Part shown: in pieces, positions 23,105 through 32,642 of the stretch | Layout of the letters: the number at the start of each line of letters is the position of its first letter | Position numbering within the stretch: position 1 is the stretch's first letter | Assembly: GCF_001905885.1 (NCBI RefSeq) | Contig: NZ_LIYH01000011.1 | Coordinates: 1 to 56,674 of the forward strand | From: Streptomyces sp. CB03234 | GTDB taxonomy: Bacteria; Actinomycetota; Actinomycetes; Streptomycetales; Streptomycetaceae | DNA: 56,674 nt | Reading direction: 5' to 3' | The notes under the pieces: model-generated | The model's input: the letters and a program-made list of their open reading frames with translations, nothing else | The model's database searches: none | Told to the model about the DNA's origin: nothing | Position numbers and translations under genes: made by a program

Positions 23105-25487
23105 CCTCGTGCAGGTGCCGGCGCAGCTGTGCGCGCAGTTGCGGCAGAGGAGCACCCGCGCCGAGCCGGCGCAGGAAGCCGGCGGCGTCCCAGGTGATCA
23201 GGCCGCCCTGGCGGGAGAGGTACAGGCCGACCTGGTCGATGCCGAACTGGTCGTCGTAGTCCAGCAGGAGGTATCCGGCGAGCTGATAGATCTCCTCGCG
23301 GCCCAGGCGGCGGGGGTCCTTGGTGGCTTTGCAGTCCAGCAGCAGGCCGCCGAGGATGTAGTCGGCGTCGGCGCCGCCGATGTCGCCGCTGCCGGCGAAG
23401 ACCGGACCGCACACACGGGAGGCGGCTGGCAGGGCGCGGAAGGCGGCGAACGGACCCTCGGCGAGCCGCATCTGCTGGTCGATGTCGCACACGACGTACT
23501 CGGGGACCGCAGCGGTGAGGTCGTCCAGGGTCGTGGCGGGGGTGGCGGAGCTGAGCATGCTGAAGCGGCGGATCTCACCGGTGCGGGCGATGTCCTCGAA
23601 GAAGCCGGCAACGAAGCACAGCCGGATGAGCGCGTTCTCGTCCAGGCTGCCGGGATCGGCGAGGTAGGTGTCGACGCTGGCCAGCAGCTCCCGGCCCGCC
23701 GTGTGCAGGGCCTTGCGGGCCCCACGCGCCGGTGCTCCGCGCAGCGGTCCGGTCTCGTCAAGGAGCATGACACCGGCGACAACGGCCAGTCCGAGCCGCC
23801 CGCCGAGACTGAGGCGGAGGCGGTAGTCGACGGCGTGCCCGAGGGCCGACCAGTTCGGGTACTGCACGTCGATCGGCTGCACCGGGTGAGGGAGGCCAGC
23901 GATGCGCGCCTGATAGTCGCCCACCAGGTTCTGGCTGTACGGGAGGTTGGCGGCCATGAACTGCGAGATCGGTGAGGAGTCGTACTTCAGCTGCCCGGTC
24001 AGACTGAGCTCGATCATCGGCCGGCCGGCCACCGTGCCGTCCCGGCCGGCGTCGGCCATGGTCTTTTCGTACGCGTCGATCCAGGCGATGCCCTCGGTGT
24101 CCAGCAGATGGCGGGCGCGGGTGACCGCGACGTAGATCAGGCGGGCCTCGCTCGCGTTCAGCGCGCGCTGCAGACCCAGGTCGTCCACCGACGGGGCCAT
24201 GTAGCCCTTGCCGATGCGTACCGACGGCCACTCGCGTCCCTTGGCCTTGTGCGCGGTGGAGACGGTGACCTGCGCCTTCTCCTCCGGGGACAGGCGGTCC
24301 ACCGCGGCGATGATCTGGTCGGGGCCGTAGGTGTCGACCAGCTGCACGATCGCTTTGAGGTCCTGGCCGGCCTTGTCCTGCTCGGCGTACTCCTGCACCT
24401 CGCCCCAGGAGGAGAACAAGAACAGCTCCGGGTGGCTGGTGCGCTGCCCGGCTTTGAGCTCGAGTGCGGCCTTGGCGATGCGCTGCAGCGCGCTGCCCCC
24501 GCCGGTCAGCGCCACCGGGATGCCGAGCTCCAGGTAGGACAGGACCTCGCTCATCGCGTCCACGTTGCCCCGGCACAGCACCGCCTCGGGCTGCGCCACC
24601 TCACCCACGCGGGAGCCGGGGCCGTGGCCGGTCAGCTGCATCTCCGACTCGGCGTGTCCCAGCCACCGGTTGGCCACCTCGGCGATGGCCGGGCCGAAGC
24701 GGAAGGACTGGGTCAGGCGCAGCTGCTCGGCGGGGAAGCCGGTCATCACATCGCGCGCGTTGCGCCAGCCGTAGATCTGCTGGGCAGGGTCCCCGACGCA
24801 CACCCGCTGCGCGTCCTGGGCGAGGAAGACCTCCTCCAGCACCGGGTTGGTGTCCTGGGCCTCGTCCAGCAGGACGAAGTCCGCCCCGAGCTGCGGGGAG
24901 GTCATCGCCCACAGCTTCATGTAGTGGTCGTGCTCGAACCGCAGCCGGCCCGCGGGCGAGCAGATGTCCTGCCACGCACGGTGCGCGTAGGGCAGCAGGG
25001 TGCGGGCGAGATAGTCCTGGCCGGGGCCGTCGAGGCCGTTGACCGGCTCCATGTGGCGGGCCATGACCTGCCGGTCGGTGGTGTAGCAGAACTTGCGGAC
25101 CATGCCCATCACCAGGCGCGCGGCGTGAGTGACCTTGATCTGGCGGGAGCCCACGTCAAGGTCGCGTGTGATGCCGAGCAGGCGGGCGGTGTGCTTGGCG
25201 GGGATCCTCGCCGAGGCGTCCAGCCGCTCCCGGTAGTGATGGCCGACAGCCCTGAAGGCCAGGGAGTGCGCGGTACGGCACTCCACATTCGGCCCGAACC
25301 GCCCGCGGGCGTCATCGGCGATCGCCCGGTTGAACGCCACGTACAGCCCGCGCTTGCGGGTCGCGGCGCCCATCAGGATCAGCGTGGACGTCTTGCCCGT
25401 CCCCGCTCCGGCGACCAGGGCCAGGTCCCGGCCTGAGGCGAACACCTCACGGGCAGCCTGCTGCTCCTTCGTCGGCTCCATGGCCAT
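23091..25487 (-). CDS. SF1 (UvrD/Rep-like) helicase fused to RecB-type nuclease
   Basis: A 798-aa protein. Helicase motifs in order: GAGTGKTSTL (I), VLLDEAQDTNP (II), GDPAQQIYGWRNA (III), LTQSFRFG (IV), VSTAHKAKGREW (V) and VAVTRARHLL (VI), all in the first about 480 residues. The last 120 residues carry DYILGGLLLDCKAT followed by EIYQLAGY, which matches the D...DxK...QxxxY pattern of RecB-family PD-(D/E)XK nucleases. This suggests a DNA-end-processing enzyme for repair or defence. Start chosen at ATG 25487, with GAGAGG upstream; an ATG at 25481 is equally possible. Confidence 0.82.
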   Translation of the reverse strand: MAMEPTKEQQAAREVFASGRDLALVAGAGTGKTSTLILMGAATRKRGLYVAFNRAIADDARGRFGPNVECRTAHSLAFRAVGHHYRERLDASARIPAKHTARLLGITRDLDVGSRQIKVTHAARLVMGMVRKFCYTTDRQVMARHMEPVNGLDGPGQDYLARTLLPYAHRAWQDICSPAGRLRFEHDHYMKLWAMTSPQLGADFVLLDEAQDTNPVLEEVFLAQDAQRVCVGDPAQQIYGWRNARDVMTGFPAEQLRLTQSFRFGPAIAEVANRWLGHAESEMQLTGHGPGSRVGEVAQPEAVLCRGNVDAMSEVLSYLELGIPVALTGGGSALQRIAKAALELKAGQRTSHPELFLFSSWGEVQEYAEQDKAGQDLKAIVQLVDTYGPDQIIAAVDRLSPEEKAQVTVSTAHKAKGREWPSVRIGKGYMAPSVDDLGLQRALNASEARLIYVAVTRARHLLDTEGIAWIDAYEKTMADAGRDGTVAGRPMIELSLTGQLKYDSSPISQFMAANLPYSQNLVGDYQARIAGLPHPVQPIDVQYPNWSALGHAVDYRLRLSLGGRLGLAVVAGVMLLDETGPLRGAPARGARKALHTAGRELLASVDTYLADPGSLDENALIRLCFVAGFFEDIARTGEIRRFSMLSSATPATTLDDLTAAVPEYVVCDIDQQMRLAEGPFAAFRALPAASRVCGPVFAGSGDIGGADADYILGGLLLDCKATKDPRRLGREEIYQLAGYLLLDYDDQFGIDQVGLYLSRQGGLITWDAAGFLRRLGAGAPLPQLRAQLRRHLHEAARR

Positions 25488-25813
25488 GGATTCCTCTCTG
25501 GGAAGCGCGGCTTCATGTACCGCAGCCCCAGAGGCTGGACCAGATGGTGACCAACCGTCAATACAGTCATACGTTCGGTAGCCAGTTCCGGCCGAATTCA
25601 GGACGGGCCGCACAAGGAAGCGCCGCGGACCTGTGCGCTGCCGGTTCTTCCCTCCCCGTCCCTTGGGCCGTGCACCCGGCCGCTGCAATCAGGCCAGCGA
25701 AGTTTCCTGATTCCGGAAGGAGCTGTCAGTCCCGGTTTCTATGCTGCCGCAGGCAAGGGAACCGCTGGGCACCGCGCTGATGCCCGGCCATGCGATCACA
25801 CGGGAGGTGCGGG
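25488..25813. other. Divergent intergenic region
   Basis: 326 bases between divergent genes. It should contain both promoters. I see no clear RNA gene or repeat. Confidence 0.5.
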
Positions 25814-27196
25814 ATGCCGACGTGTACCCGCCGAGCCAAGTCGACCCGGCGCTTATGCCGACGCGAGGCCGCCGAGTGGCCCCGCTACGACGATCTTCCC
25901 GCCCCCGTGGTGGCGTGTGCCAGCCACCTCACGCCGGCGGAATGGGCCGCCTGCCAGGAAGCCCGCGCCCGGGCGAACGCCGAGTGGTCCGCCCGCCGGG
26001 CAGCGGAGATGGCCGCACGCGAAGAACAGGGCGAACAGGCGCAGCCGGCACCGGCCGTGGCACGCTATGTCCCACGGCCGTGCACCGGCCAGTGCGTCTC
26101 CCAGGAACGTGCCTGGGGCCGCGACGCCGACAGCGCCTCCAGCCTGTGCGCGACCTGCGACGGCTACGTGTGCGTAGCCTGTGGCAAGGCCGAAGTCGAC
26201 GGCATCTTCGACCTCTGCGGCCGGTGCGCGGCGTTCGAATCGGAGATCGACCAGGAGCCGGACACGGTCTGGGACGATGAGATCGACACCGGGTCCGACC
26301 CGCGCATGCGGCTGACCGCGATGGTGCACCAGATCGTCGCGGCCACCGGCACCACTCACCGCGACGTCAACGCCCGCATCAACCGGACCATCGGGGTACA
26401 CACCCGCGTCGGAGCCGACGAGCAGGTGATCCGCCGCGCCGCACGGGCCGCCCGCGACTGGCTCGGCCAACTCCTCCAGAGCCCTCAGACGGACACCACC
26501 GCCCCACCCGACATGCCCGAGGCCGGCGGAAGGACAGTGGCCGCGGAGCCCGCGGAGCCCGCGGAGCACGCTGCACGGGGCGAAGGCGCTGCGCTCGCGG
26601 GCGGCCGGGTACTACGGTCGGCGCCCATGGACACCCCAGCACCACACCCCGCCGACGACGCCGTGGGCGAGCACGCCGAGCTGACCGTGACCGTGCGCCT
26701 GACCGGCCAGAGCGCCAGGCGCCTGCGTCGCGCGGCCGACATCCAGCAGCGGCCCGTCGAGGAGGTCGCGGCCGAGTGCATCAGCGACGAGATGCGCCGG
26801 GACGTGCACGAGGCGCTGTACAGCGGCAGCGACGCGTACGCGGCCACCCTCGACGGTCTCGCCCAGCGCCTCGCACTCCTCGTCCGCGAACTGGGCGCGC
26901 TGCCCTCCGGCCCCGCCGCACACGTGATCGCCCAGGCAGCCGCCGAACAGCACGGGCCCCTGCCCGAGGAGTGGCACCGGCGCATGCTCGAACAGCTCAC
27001 CGAGATGTGGACCGGCCGCACCACCGAGTTCGGCGCGCGTCCCGACGGCTCCGTCGGCCCGCTGGAGAAGACCCAGGTCCAGGCGATGGTCACCCCCGCG
27101 CAATGGGATGCCCTGGCCCGCATCGGCGCACCGGGCAGCATCGCCCAAGGCGTCCAGGAAGCTCTCGAGGCCGGGATCACCGCCCTCGACCGATAG
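25814..27196 (+). CDS. Hypothetical protein with Cys-rich domains
   Basis: A 460-aa protein; ATG 25814 has GGGAGGT upstream. The N-terminus carries paired cysteines (VPRPCTGQCVSQE, SLCATCDGYVCVACGKAEVDGIFDLCGRC), probably two zinc fingers. A helical middle follows (LTAMVHQIVAATGTTHRDVNARINRTIG, like a recombination-mediator helix pair). An Ala/Glu-rich linker leads to a C-terminal domain with a possible ribbon-helix-helix (LTVTVRLTGQSARRLRRAADIQQRPVEEVAAE). Nucleic-acid binding is inferred. No family is named. Confidence 0.58.
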   Translation: MPTCTRRAKSTRRLCRREAAEWPRYDDLPAPVVACASHLTPAEWAACQEARARANAEWSARRAAEMAAREEQGEQAQPAPAVARYVPRPCTGQCVSQERAWGRDADSASSLCATCDGYVCVACGKAEVDGIFDLCGRCAAFESEIDQEPDTVWDDEIDTGSDPRMRLTAMVHQIVAATGTTHRDVNARINRTIGVHTRVGADEQVIRRAARAARDWLGQLLQSPQTDTTAPPDMPEAGGRTVAAEPAEPAEHAARGEGAALAGGRVLRSAPMDTPAPHPADDAVGEHAELTVTVRLTGQSARRLRRAADIQQRPVEEVAAECISDEMRRDVHEALYSGSDAYAATLDGLAQRLALLVRELGALPSGPAAHVIAQAAAEQHGPLPEEWHRRMLEQLTEMWTGRTTEFGARPDGSVGPLEKTQVQAMVTPAQWDALARIGAPGSIAQGVQEALEAGITALDR

Positions 27197-27259
27197 CCGG
27201 CCCGGCCGCGCCCCGGAGGGGGCTAGCATGGCGCGCTCCCCCACGAGAAGAAGGAGCCG

Positions 27260-27772
27260 ATGCAGCCCGAACACTGCCCCTTCCACCGCCGCGAGGACAC
27301 CTGCGTGCCCCTCGCCCGGCTGCTGGTCCAAGCCGGCCTGCTCGACCCCTCACCCCACGCGCCCGCCGCCGGCGCAACGACGGTGGACGCTCCCCCCGTC
27401 CCGCCGCGTCCCGTCACGCTCGCGCTGATCGCCGAGCACATCAACGCCTGGGGCCGCGTCGTCATCGACCCCACCCTCCCGCACGCCGACATCACCGCGC
27501 TGGAGGAACGGTCCCTGCGCTACACCCTGCAGGCCCTGTGGGAAGCCGCCGGTGAGGCCACCCGCGGCAGCATCCGCTCCACAGACGGCACCGCAGCCGA
27601 ATGGTGGCGCGTGAACTGCGCGCTGCAGGAAGCCCAGGCCGCCGCGCACCGCACCACCCTCGCCAGCAGCGACGGCGCCCAGGCAGACCTGTGGTGGTAC
27701 ATCGCCCTGCTCCACCTCGGCCACGCTCGCACCCTATGGAAGGACCGCATCGGCCACACGCTGCCGCAGTAA
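27260..27772 (+). CDS. Hypothetical protein
   Basis: A 170-aa protein with GAAGAAGGAG before ATG 27260. It begins with a small Cys/His motif (HCPFHRREDTCVPL), has a Pro-rich linker (about 30-50), and a helical Trp-rich C-terminus (DLWWYIALLHLGHARTLW). Probably co-transcribed with the preceding gene (63 bases apart). No function is recognised. Confidence 0.55.
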   Translation: MQPEHCPFHRREDTCVPLARLLVQAGLLDPSPHAPAAGATTVDAPPVPPRPVTLALIAEHINAWGRVVIDPTLPHADITALEERSLRYTLQALWEAAGEATRGSIRSTDGTAAEWWRVNCALQEAQAAAHRTTLASSDGAQADLWWYIALLHLGHARTLWKDRIGHTLPQ

Positions 27773-27792
27773 CCGGGCGCTGCCCAACGCTC

Positions 27793-27838
27793 CGTGCTGA
27801 CGGACGAAGCCAGGGACCGTAACGTCGTCGTCAGCACG
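27793..27838. terminator. Terminator candidate between convergent genes
   Basis: A 10-bp inverted repeat (27793-27802 and 27829-27838, 26-base loop) between genes ending at 27772 (+) and 27893 (-). Confidence 0.45.
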
Positions 27839-27892
27839 ATCCGGCCGGCGCCTCCCGGCCGCTTCCCGGGCGGCAGCACGCCGCCGTGCAGC

Positions 27893-28183
27893 TCACGCGT
27901 CCGCCGCGGCCAGAGCGGCACGTCCTTCGCCGGTGGGCTCGACCAGGTCGCCGCGGCTGCCGTCGGCCGGCACCACGACACGGACCAGGCCCCGCTTCCA
28001 CAGGCTGATCGAGACCCCGTACCACGCCATCTGCCGCTCGGTCCACGCCTCGTGACCGGGATGGTTCTCGTCCATGCCCGGCTCGGCCGGGTTCAGCACC
28101 GGGAAGTACTCGGACATCCACACCGGCCTGCCGGCCTGCGCAACCAGCTTCAGCAGGTCGCGTTCATCGCTGCTCAGCACCAT
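27893..28183 (-). CDS. Small hypothetical, winged-helix-like
   Basis: A 96-aa frame from ATG 28183 (a GTG at 28216 is possible). MVLSSDERDLLKLVAQAGRPVWMSEYFP and WYGVSISLWKRGLVRVVVP...GDLVEPTGEGRAAL read like the helices and wing of a small winged-helix protein. No clear ribosome-binding site is seen. Unknown function. Confidence 0.5.
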   Translation of the reverse strand: MVLSSDERDLLKLVAQAGRPVWMSEYFPVLNPAEPGMDENHPGHEAWTERQMAWYGVSISLWKRGLVRVVVPADGSRGDLVEPTGEGRAALAAADA

Positions 28184-28757
28184 CCGCGTAAGGCTACGGG
28201 AGCCCAGTGACACCAAGGTTCACCGAGGCCCAGAGGTGATGGGACGGAGGGGCGGGTGCGGGTGGGTGACGGACGCTCCCCGTATCCACACGCCGGACAG
28301 TGGCACGCGGACGCTGGCCGATCACGCCAGATATGGGATCGGATTCCGCCAAGGTGATCTCTTGGGCGTCCCCGTCACCCCTGGCGGGCAGAGGATCCGG
28401 ACATGCCTCAGAGCTGGGAGAAGGCGGTCCTCCCTCCCCGTCAGGGGCGGAGCGGACGCCGATGCGAGCGGCGTGTATTTGCGTTGCCGCCGGTGTGGCG
28501 CGTGCCGATGATGACGGAGTCCTGCCCGACATCCACGCACCGGCGCTCGTCCGCGAGCTCTCCAGCCTTGCCGGGGGCCGACGGCGGTGCATCGGTCAGG
28601 GGAACCGCCTGCCTGTGCTCTGCCCGCGGTGATCAGCTGCCCATGCCGGTTCGTTGCCGCACGACGACGTGGGCCAGGTCTTCTGCCGCTGTCTCCTGTT
28701 CTCGCCGGAGCCGGTCGGGAACGGCCTGGGTGACGGGACGAGAGGAAGGGATCATCG
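28184..28757. other. Intergenic region upstream of the ten-gene operon
   Basis: About 570 bases without a convincing gene. Short frames on both strands lack start signals and homology I can recognise. The promoter of the long operon starting at 28758 should be here. GAGAGGAAGGG just before the first ATG is its ribosome-binding site. Confidence 0.5.
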
Positions 28758-30422
28758 ATGGCTACGCGCCACGACGTGCACGCCCGGTCTGCGCCTCCCG
28801 TGCGCCAGGCGGTGATCCTCTCGGCCGGCCTGGGAACCCGCATCGCGATCGTGGCCCGCGGTTATCCCAAGGCAACGGTGACCACGGGCACGAGGCCCGC
28901 GCTGATCTCCCAGATCCAGCAATTGCACCGCGCCGGCGTCCGCAGGGTCGTGGTCGTCCACGCCCCGGGGGATGACCGGCACATCCTTCCCCTCCTCGCT
29001 CGTGCCTTCGGCGGCGCCGAAGTGGAGTTCCTTCTCGCCGTTCAGCCCCGCCCGGCAGGGCCGCTGGACGCGCTGGCCTGTGCGAGTGAGCATCTGTCGG
29101 ACGGTGACCTCACGCTGGTGCTGGGAGACACGCTGGTCAGTGACTTCGCGGAGCTGCCACCGGACGCCGTCGGCATCGGGCGGGTGGAGACGGCCCGGGA
29201 GTTCTGCCTGGTGGAAGCCGATCCGTCCGGCCACATCGTGGGGTACGAGGACAAGCCGGACCGGGAGGGTGCCTCGGATGACGCCGTGGTCGGCGTGTAC
29301 CGGTTCGCCGACGGGGCGCTGATGCGGCAGCTCCTCGACGAGGCCAGTACCCACGGGGGTGGAGAACTCAGCGATCTCCTCGCCCGGTACGGCAGACGCC
29401 GTCCGCTGAGCGCCGTGCGGGTGCGGGGGTGGCAGGACCTGGGCTCCTACGACCGGTATCTGGCCGCGAACCGTGCCTCACTGCTCGGGCGCGCGGGCCA
29501 CCGGTTCACCGTGGTGGACGACGGGTCGGTGATCAAGAGCGGCAATCCCGCGCTCATCGCCGCGCAGGTGCGCTGGTTCCGGGCTCTTCCGCAGACTGCG
29601 GCCGGCCTGGCGCCGCGGTTACTGGAGGCGGGCGAGGGCTGGCACCGCACGGAGCTCCTGGACTATCCGAGCCTGGCCCAGCTGCTGCTGTACGAGCCGT
29701 TGCCGCCCGCCACTTGGAGCCTGCTGCTGACCCGGCTACTGGGGGTTATGGAGGAGTGTCTGTGGGGGCCGACCCGGAGGAAGTCCCCGGAGCTTGCGGT
29801 GTGGTGCGAGCGGGTCTACATCGCCAAGACCGAGGACCGGCTCGCCGCCTGGGCCCTGTGGGAGCAGATACGTTCCCGCGCTTTCGTCGTCAACGGCGCC
29901 ACCGTGCCCAGCTTCGACGAGCTGTGGCCCCACGCCGTCGCCCAGCTACAGGCGGTGGCCGCCAGCGCGACGTACAGCAGCGTGATCCACGCGGATATGA
30001 CCTTCTCCAACATCCTCCTCGCGCGCGGCTTCGGCATGTTCAAACTGCTGGATCCCGGCTCGGCCTTCAGCAACCGGCCCGGCGGAGACATCCGCTACGA
30101 CTTGGCCAAACTGCGCCAGAGCTATGCCGGCGGCTACGACGCCCTGCGGGAGAACCTCTTCCAGCTCGACCGCACCGGAGCAGGCCGGTGGGAGCTACGG
30201 GTCTTCCCCCGCCCCAGCCCAATCACCGTCACCGCGGACGAGGTCATCGCCGCGGCGGGCTACGACCTGACGGCGGTACGGCTGCTGGAGGCCGTGCAGT
30301 TCGTGTCCATGGTGCCCCTGCACCACGAGAACCCCGACCGTCAGCTTGCCTTGTACCTGCGCGGGCTGCAGCTGCTGACCGCCGTGCTCGAAGGAGATCC
30401 GCATGCGCTTCCCCGTGCGTAA
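28758..30422 (+). CDS. Nucleotidyltransferase fused to APH-like kinase
   Basis: A 554-aa two-domain protein. Residues about 15-240 are a sugar-phosphate nucleotidyltransferase (AVILSAGLGTRIAI at 18-31, LTLVLGDTLVSDF, GIGRVETARE, WQDLGSYDRYLAA). Usual enzymes have G-x-GTR-x...PK; here the second motif is YPKATV. Residues about 250-540 are a choline/aminoglycoside-kinase-like domain with VIHADMTFSNILL (catalytic HxD...N) and KLLDPGS (metal-binding Asp). A fused kinase and nucleotidyltransferase would phosphorylate a sugar or alcohol and activate it as an NDP or CDP derivative. First gene of the operon, overlapping the next by 20 bases. Confidence 0.75.
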   Translation: MATRHDVHARSAPPVRQAVILSAGLGTRIAIVARGYPKATVTTGTRPALISQIQQLHRAGVRRVVVVHAPGDDRHILPLLARAFGGAEVEFLLAVQPRPAGPLDALACASEHLSDGDLTLVLGDTLVSDFAELPPDAVGIGRVETAREFCLVEADPSGHIVGYEDKPDREGASDDAVVGVYRFADGALMRQLLDEASTHGGGELSDLLARYGRRRPLSAVRVRGWQDLGSYDRYLAANRASLLGRAGHRFTVVDDGSVIKSGNPALIAAQVRWFRALPQTAAGLAPRLLEAGEGWHRTELLDYPSLAQLLLYEPLPPATWSLLLTRLLGVMEECLWGPTRRKSPELAVWCERVYIAKTEDRLAAWALWEQIRSRAFVVNGATVPSFDELWPHAVAQLQAVAASATYSSVIHADMTFSNILLARGFGMFKLLDPGSAFSNRPGGDIRYDLAKLRQSYAGGYDALRENLFQLDRTGAGRWELRVFPRPSPITVTADEVIAAAGYDLTAVRLLEAVQFVSMVPLHHENPDRQLALYLRGLQLLTAVLEGDPHALPRA

Positions 30423-31755
30423 CCGCGTACGCCAGCTGGCCATGGGGGCGATCAGCGCCCACCTGCTGTGGGAGGCCGCGACGCTGCGGCGTGCGCGGCA
30501 GACCGCCCGCACCGCCTTGGCCGTACCGCCTCCGGTGCCCGCTGACGGCGGCACGGGCACGCCGCCGGTGCTGCATGTGCTGGTGCCGGGGCTCGGCGAG
30601 CAGCCGTACGTCGCCCGCACCGTAGCCGCGTTCGCCGCCGTACGGGACGCCTACCCGCACGCGCACATCTGGTTCGTCACCACCGCCCGCGAACAGGCCC
30701 CCTCCGCGGGAGGGGAGACCACCCGCGCCGCGCTCGAGCGGCAGCTGCTGGGGATGGACGCCCGGCGGATGGCGGTGGTGGAGGACCCTAGGCCGGAGGG
30801 GAACAAGGCGTCCCAGCTGAACTGGGCCGTGGAGTACATCGACCAGAAGTTCGGCGGCGAAGAGCAGTCCTGGATCGGGGTGTTCGACTTCGATTCCCAG
30901 CCGCCGGCGGACACGGCCGCCTGGGTCGCCGCCACTGCGCGCGCCTCGGGGGCCGAGGCGATCCAGGTGGTGCCGATCGGCATCACGACTCTGGCCGGGC
31001 CGCCGAAGACCGCCGCCTCCCGGGCGGTCGTCTACGCCGAGGCCCTGCACCAGGCGGTCCGCAGTCTCGGAGTGGAGCGGTGGAAGCTGGACCAGGCGGC
31101 AGGTGGGCGGCGGATGCCGCAGTACCTGGTGGGCGCCGGGATGTTCGTACGCCGCGACGCCCTGCGGTCGGTCGGCGGCTTCCCGTTCGTCGACGATGTC
31201 CCGCTCGGATACCGGCTCTTCCTTCAAGGCGCGCGGTTCGCGACCGTCCCGGTCCTCAACCGCGTCGACCTGCCCGACAACGTCACCGCGCACCTGGGAT
31301 CGCTGAAGTTCATCGCCCGCGGCATCACCAGCTGGCCCTCGGCACTGGCCGCCACCCGTGCAACGCCCGGCGTGCGCCAGCGGGACCGGCTGCGGCTGGT
31401 GGCCCTCGGAGTGGCCGACACCGCCGAGATCACCATCTATCCGTGGCTGGCAGCTGGGCTCACACCGTCGCTACTGCGCGGACCGTGGCCCGGACGGCTC
31501 CTGGCCATGGCGTGGTGGGGGTTCCCGCTCGCGCAGACGGCGGTGATGCGCCGTGTCCTTGCCGGCGAACTCGATGAGCGCGGCTGGTCGGTACCGGCCG
31601 GTGCCGTGGCTGCGGCCAGTGTCGGCCGCCGCTTCTGGCGGACCGCGGGAGCCTGGCGGCTGGCCGGCGATACGCTCCGGTCACGACTACGGGGGCAGAC
31701 GGTGACCTTCGCCAAGTCCACGCGCACCACCGCGACGACCGGGGCACCGCGATGA
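30403..31755 (+). CDS. GT2-family glycosyltransferase
   Basis: A 450-aa protein with a GT-A fold pattern: VLHVLVPGLGEQPYVARTVAAF at the start of the catalytic domain, a VFDFDSQPP acidic motif (D-x-D, metal/nucleotide-sugar binding, near residues 166-172), GAGMFVRRDALRSVGGFPFVDDVPLGYRLF (acceptor/catalytic region), and hydrophobic C-terminal helices suggesting membrane association. It is the likely transferase of the activated unit made by the preceding fusion protein. The stop overlaps the next start (ATGA). Confidence 0.75.
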   Translation: MRFPVRNRVRQLAMGAISAHLLWEAATLRRARQTARTALAVPPPVPADGGTGTPPVLHVLVPGLGEQPYVARTVAAFAAVRDAYPHAHIWFVTTAREQAPSAGGETTRAALERQLLGMDARRMAVVEDPRPEGNKASQLNWAVEYIDQKFGGEEQSWIGVFDFDSQPPADTAAWVAATARASGAEAIQVVPIGITTLAGPPKTAASRAVVYAEALHQAVRSLGVERWKLDQAAGGRRMPQYLVGAGMFVRRDALRSVGGFPFVDDVPLGYRLFLQGARFATVPVLNRVDLPDNVTAHLGSLKFIARGITSWPSALAATRATPGVRQRDRLRLVALGVADTAEITIYPWLAAGLTPSLLRGPWPGRLLAMAWWGFPLAQTAVMRRVLAGELDERGWSVPAGAVAAASVGRRFWRTAGAWRLAGDTLRSRLRGQTVTFAKSTRTTATTGAPR

Positions 31756-32642
31756 CCGGTCACCCCGACTGGTGCCCCGGCCCGGCCCGGCCGCACGCAT
31801 GGCCCGGGCCGGTGGAGGACGGCGGATACGAGAACCGCCTCCTCGCAGCCGGGCGGGACGCTCTGGTCAAGCAGTACCAGCGTGCGGCCCGCTTCCACAG
31901 CGAGGCCCGCGCCCTGGATCTGCTGGGACCACTGGGGCTCAGCCCCCACTGCCTGGGAGCCTGCGAACCGCACCGCGCACTGCTCACCGAGCGCATCGAC
32001 GCGCAGCCCCTGGCCGGCCCGCTGCGCGGTGGAAGGGACGACGAGGAGACCGCCGCGCGCCTCGGCGCACTGCTGCGACAGCTTCACAGCACCCCGGCTG
32101 ACGGAACGGGGCCGCTGAACGCACCCACTGCCGAAAAGTGGCCGCGCTTCCTGCGCCGGCACCTCGCCACGCGCCTGGGCTCACTGCCCCTCACCCCCCG
32201 CCCGGCCGACCGGCTCTGGGCCCTGTTGGACGAACACCTCACCGTCCTGGGCGAATTGGACACCGCCTACGTGCTGCACCACGATCTCAAACCCGCGAAC
32301 ATCCTGCGCACGCCCGAGGGCGGCCTTGTGCTGTGCGACTTCGACCAGGCCCGCGGCGGTGACCCGCTCAGCGACCTCGGCAAGCTGTGGTGGCGCACCT
32401 TCACCGCGGCCCAAAGCCGCCCCTGGCAGGTCTTCCTTCACGCCTACGGGCGCGAAACCGATGAGCAGACACAGGCGGCCGTGACCTTCTACCTGATCGT
32501 GCACTGCATCGGCGCCCTGGCCTACTGGCACGACCACACTCGGCCCGGCTACCTGCGCCACGCCCGCTCCGCGAGGCAGCTCCTGGCCACGCACACCGGC
32601 GTTGACTGCCCATTGGACGTCCGTCGAAGGGAAAGCGCGTGA
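31752..32642 (+). CDS. APH-like phosphotransferase
   Basis: A 296-aa kinase of the aminoglycoside/choline kinase fold. YVLHHDLKPANILR holds the catalytic HxDxxxxN; LVLCDFDQARGGDPLSDLGKLWW holds the metal-binding DFD. The N-lobe is short with VKQYQRAARFHSEARALDLL (Lys and helix-C Glu). The substrate is unknown. It is the second of three kinases of this fold in the operon. It overlaps the next gene as GTGA. Confidence 0.75.
   Translation: MTGHPDWCPGPARPHAWPGPVEDGGYENRLLAAGRDALVKQYQRAARFHSEARALDLLGPLGLSPHCLGACEPHRALLTERIDAQPLAGPLRGGRDDEETAARLGALLRQLHSTPADGTGPLNAPTAEKWPRFLRRHLATRLGSLPLTPRPADRLWALLDEHLTVLGELDTAYVLHHDLKPANILRTPEGGLVLCDFDQARGGDPLSDLGKLWWRTFTAAQSRPWQVFLHAYGRETDEQTQAAVTFYLIVHCIGALAYWHDHTRPGYLRHARSARQLLATHTGVDCPLDVRRRESA

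Noticed and set aside
21023..23155. A 710-codon minus-strand frame
   Set aside because: Antisense to the Rad50-like ATPase, without motifs; a product of high-GC codon bias.
28184..28757. Several short frames upstream of the ten-gene operon
   Set aside because: They overlap on both strands, lack ribosome-binding sites and show no recognisable motif.
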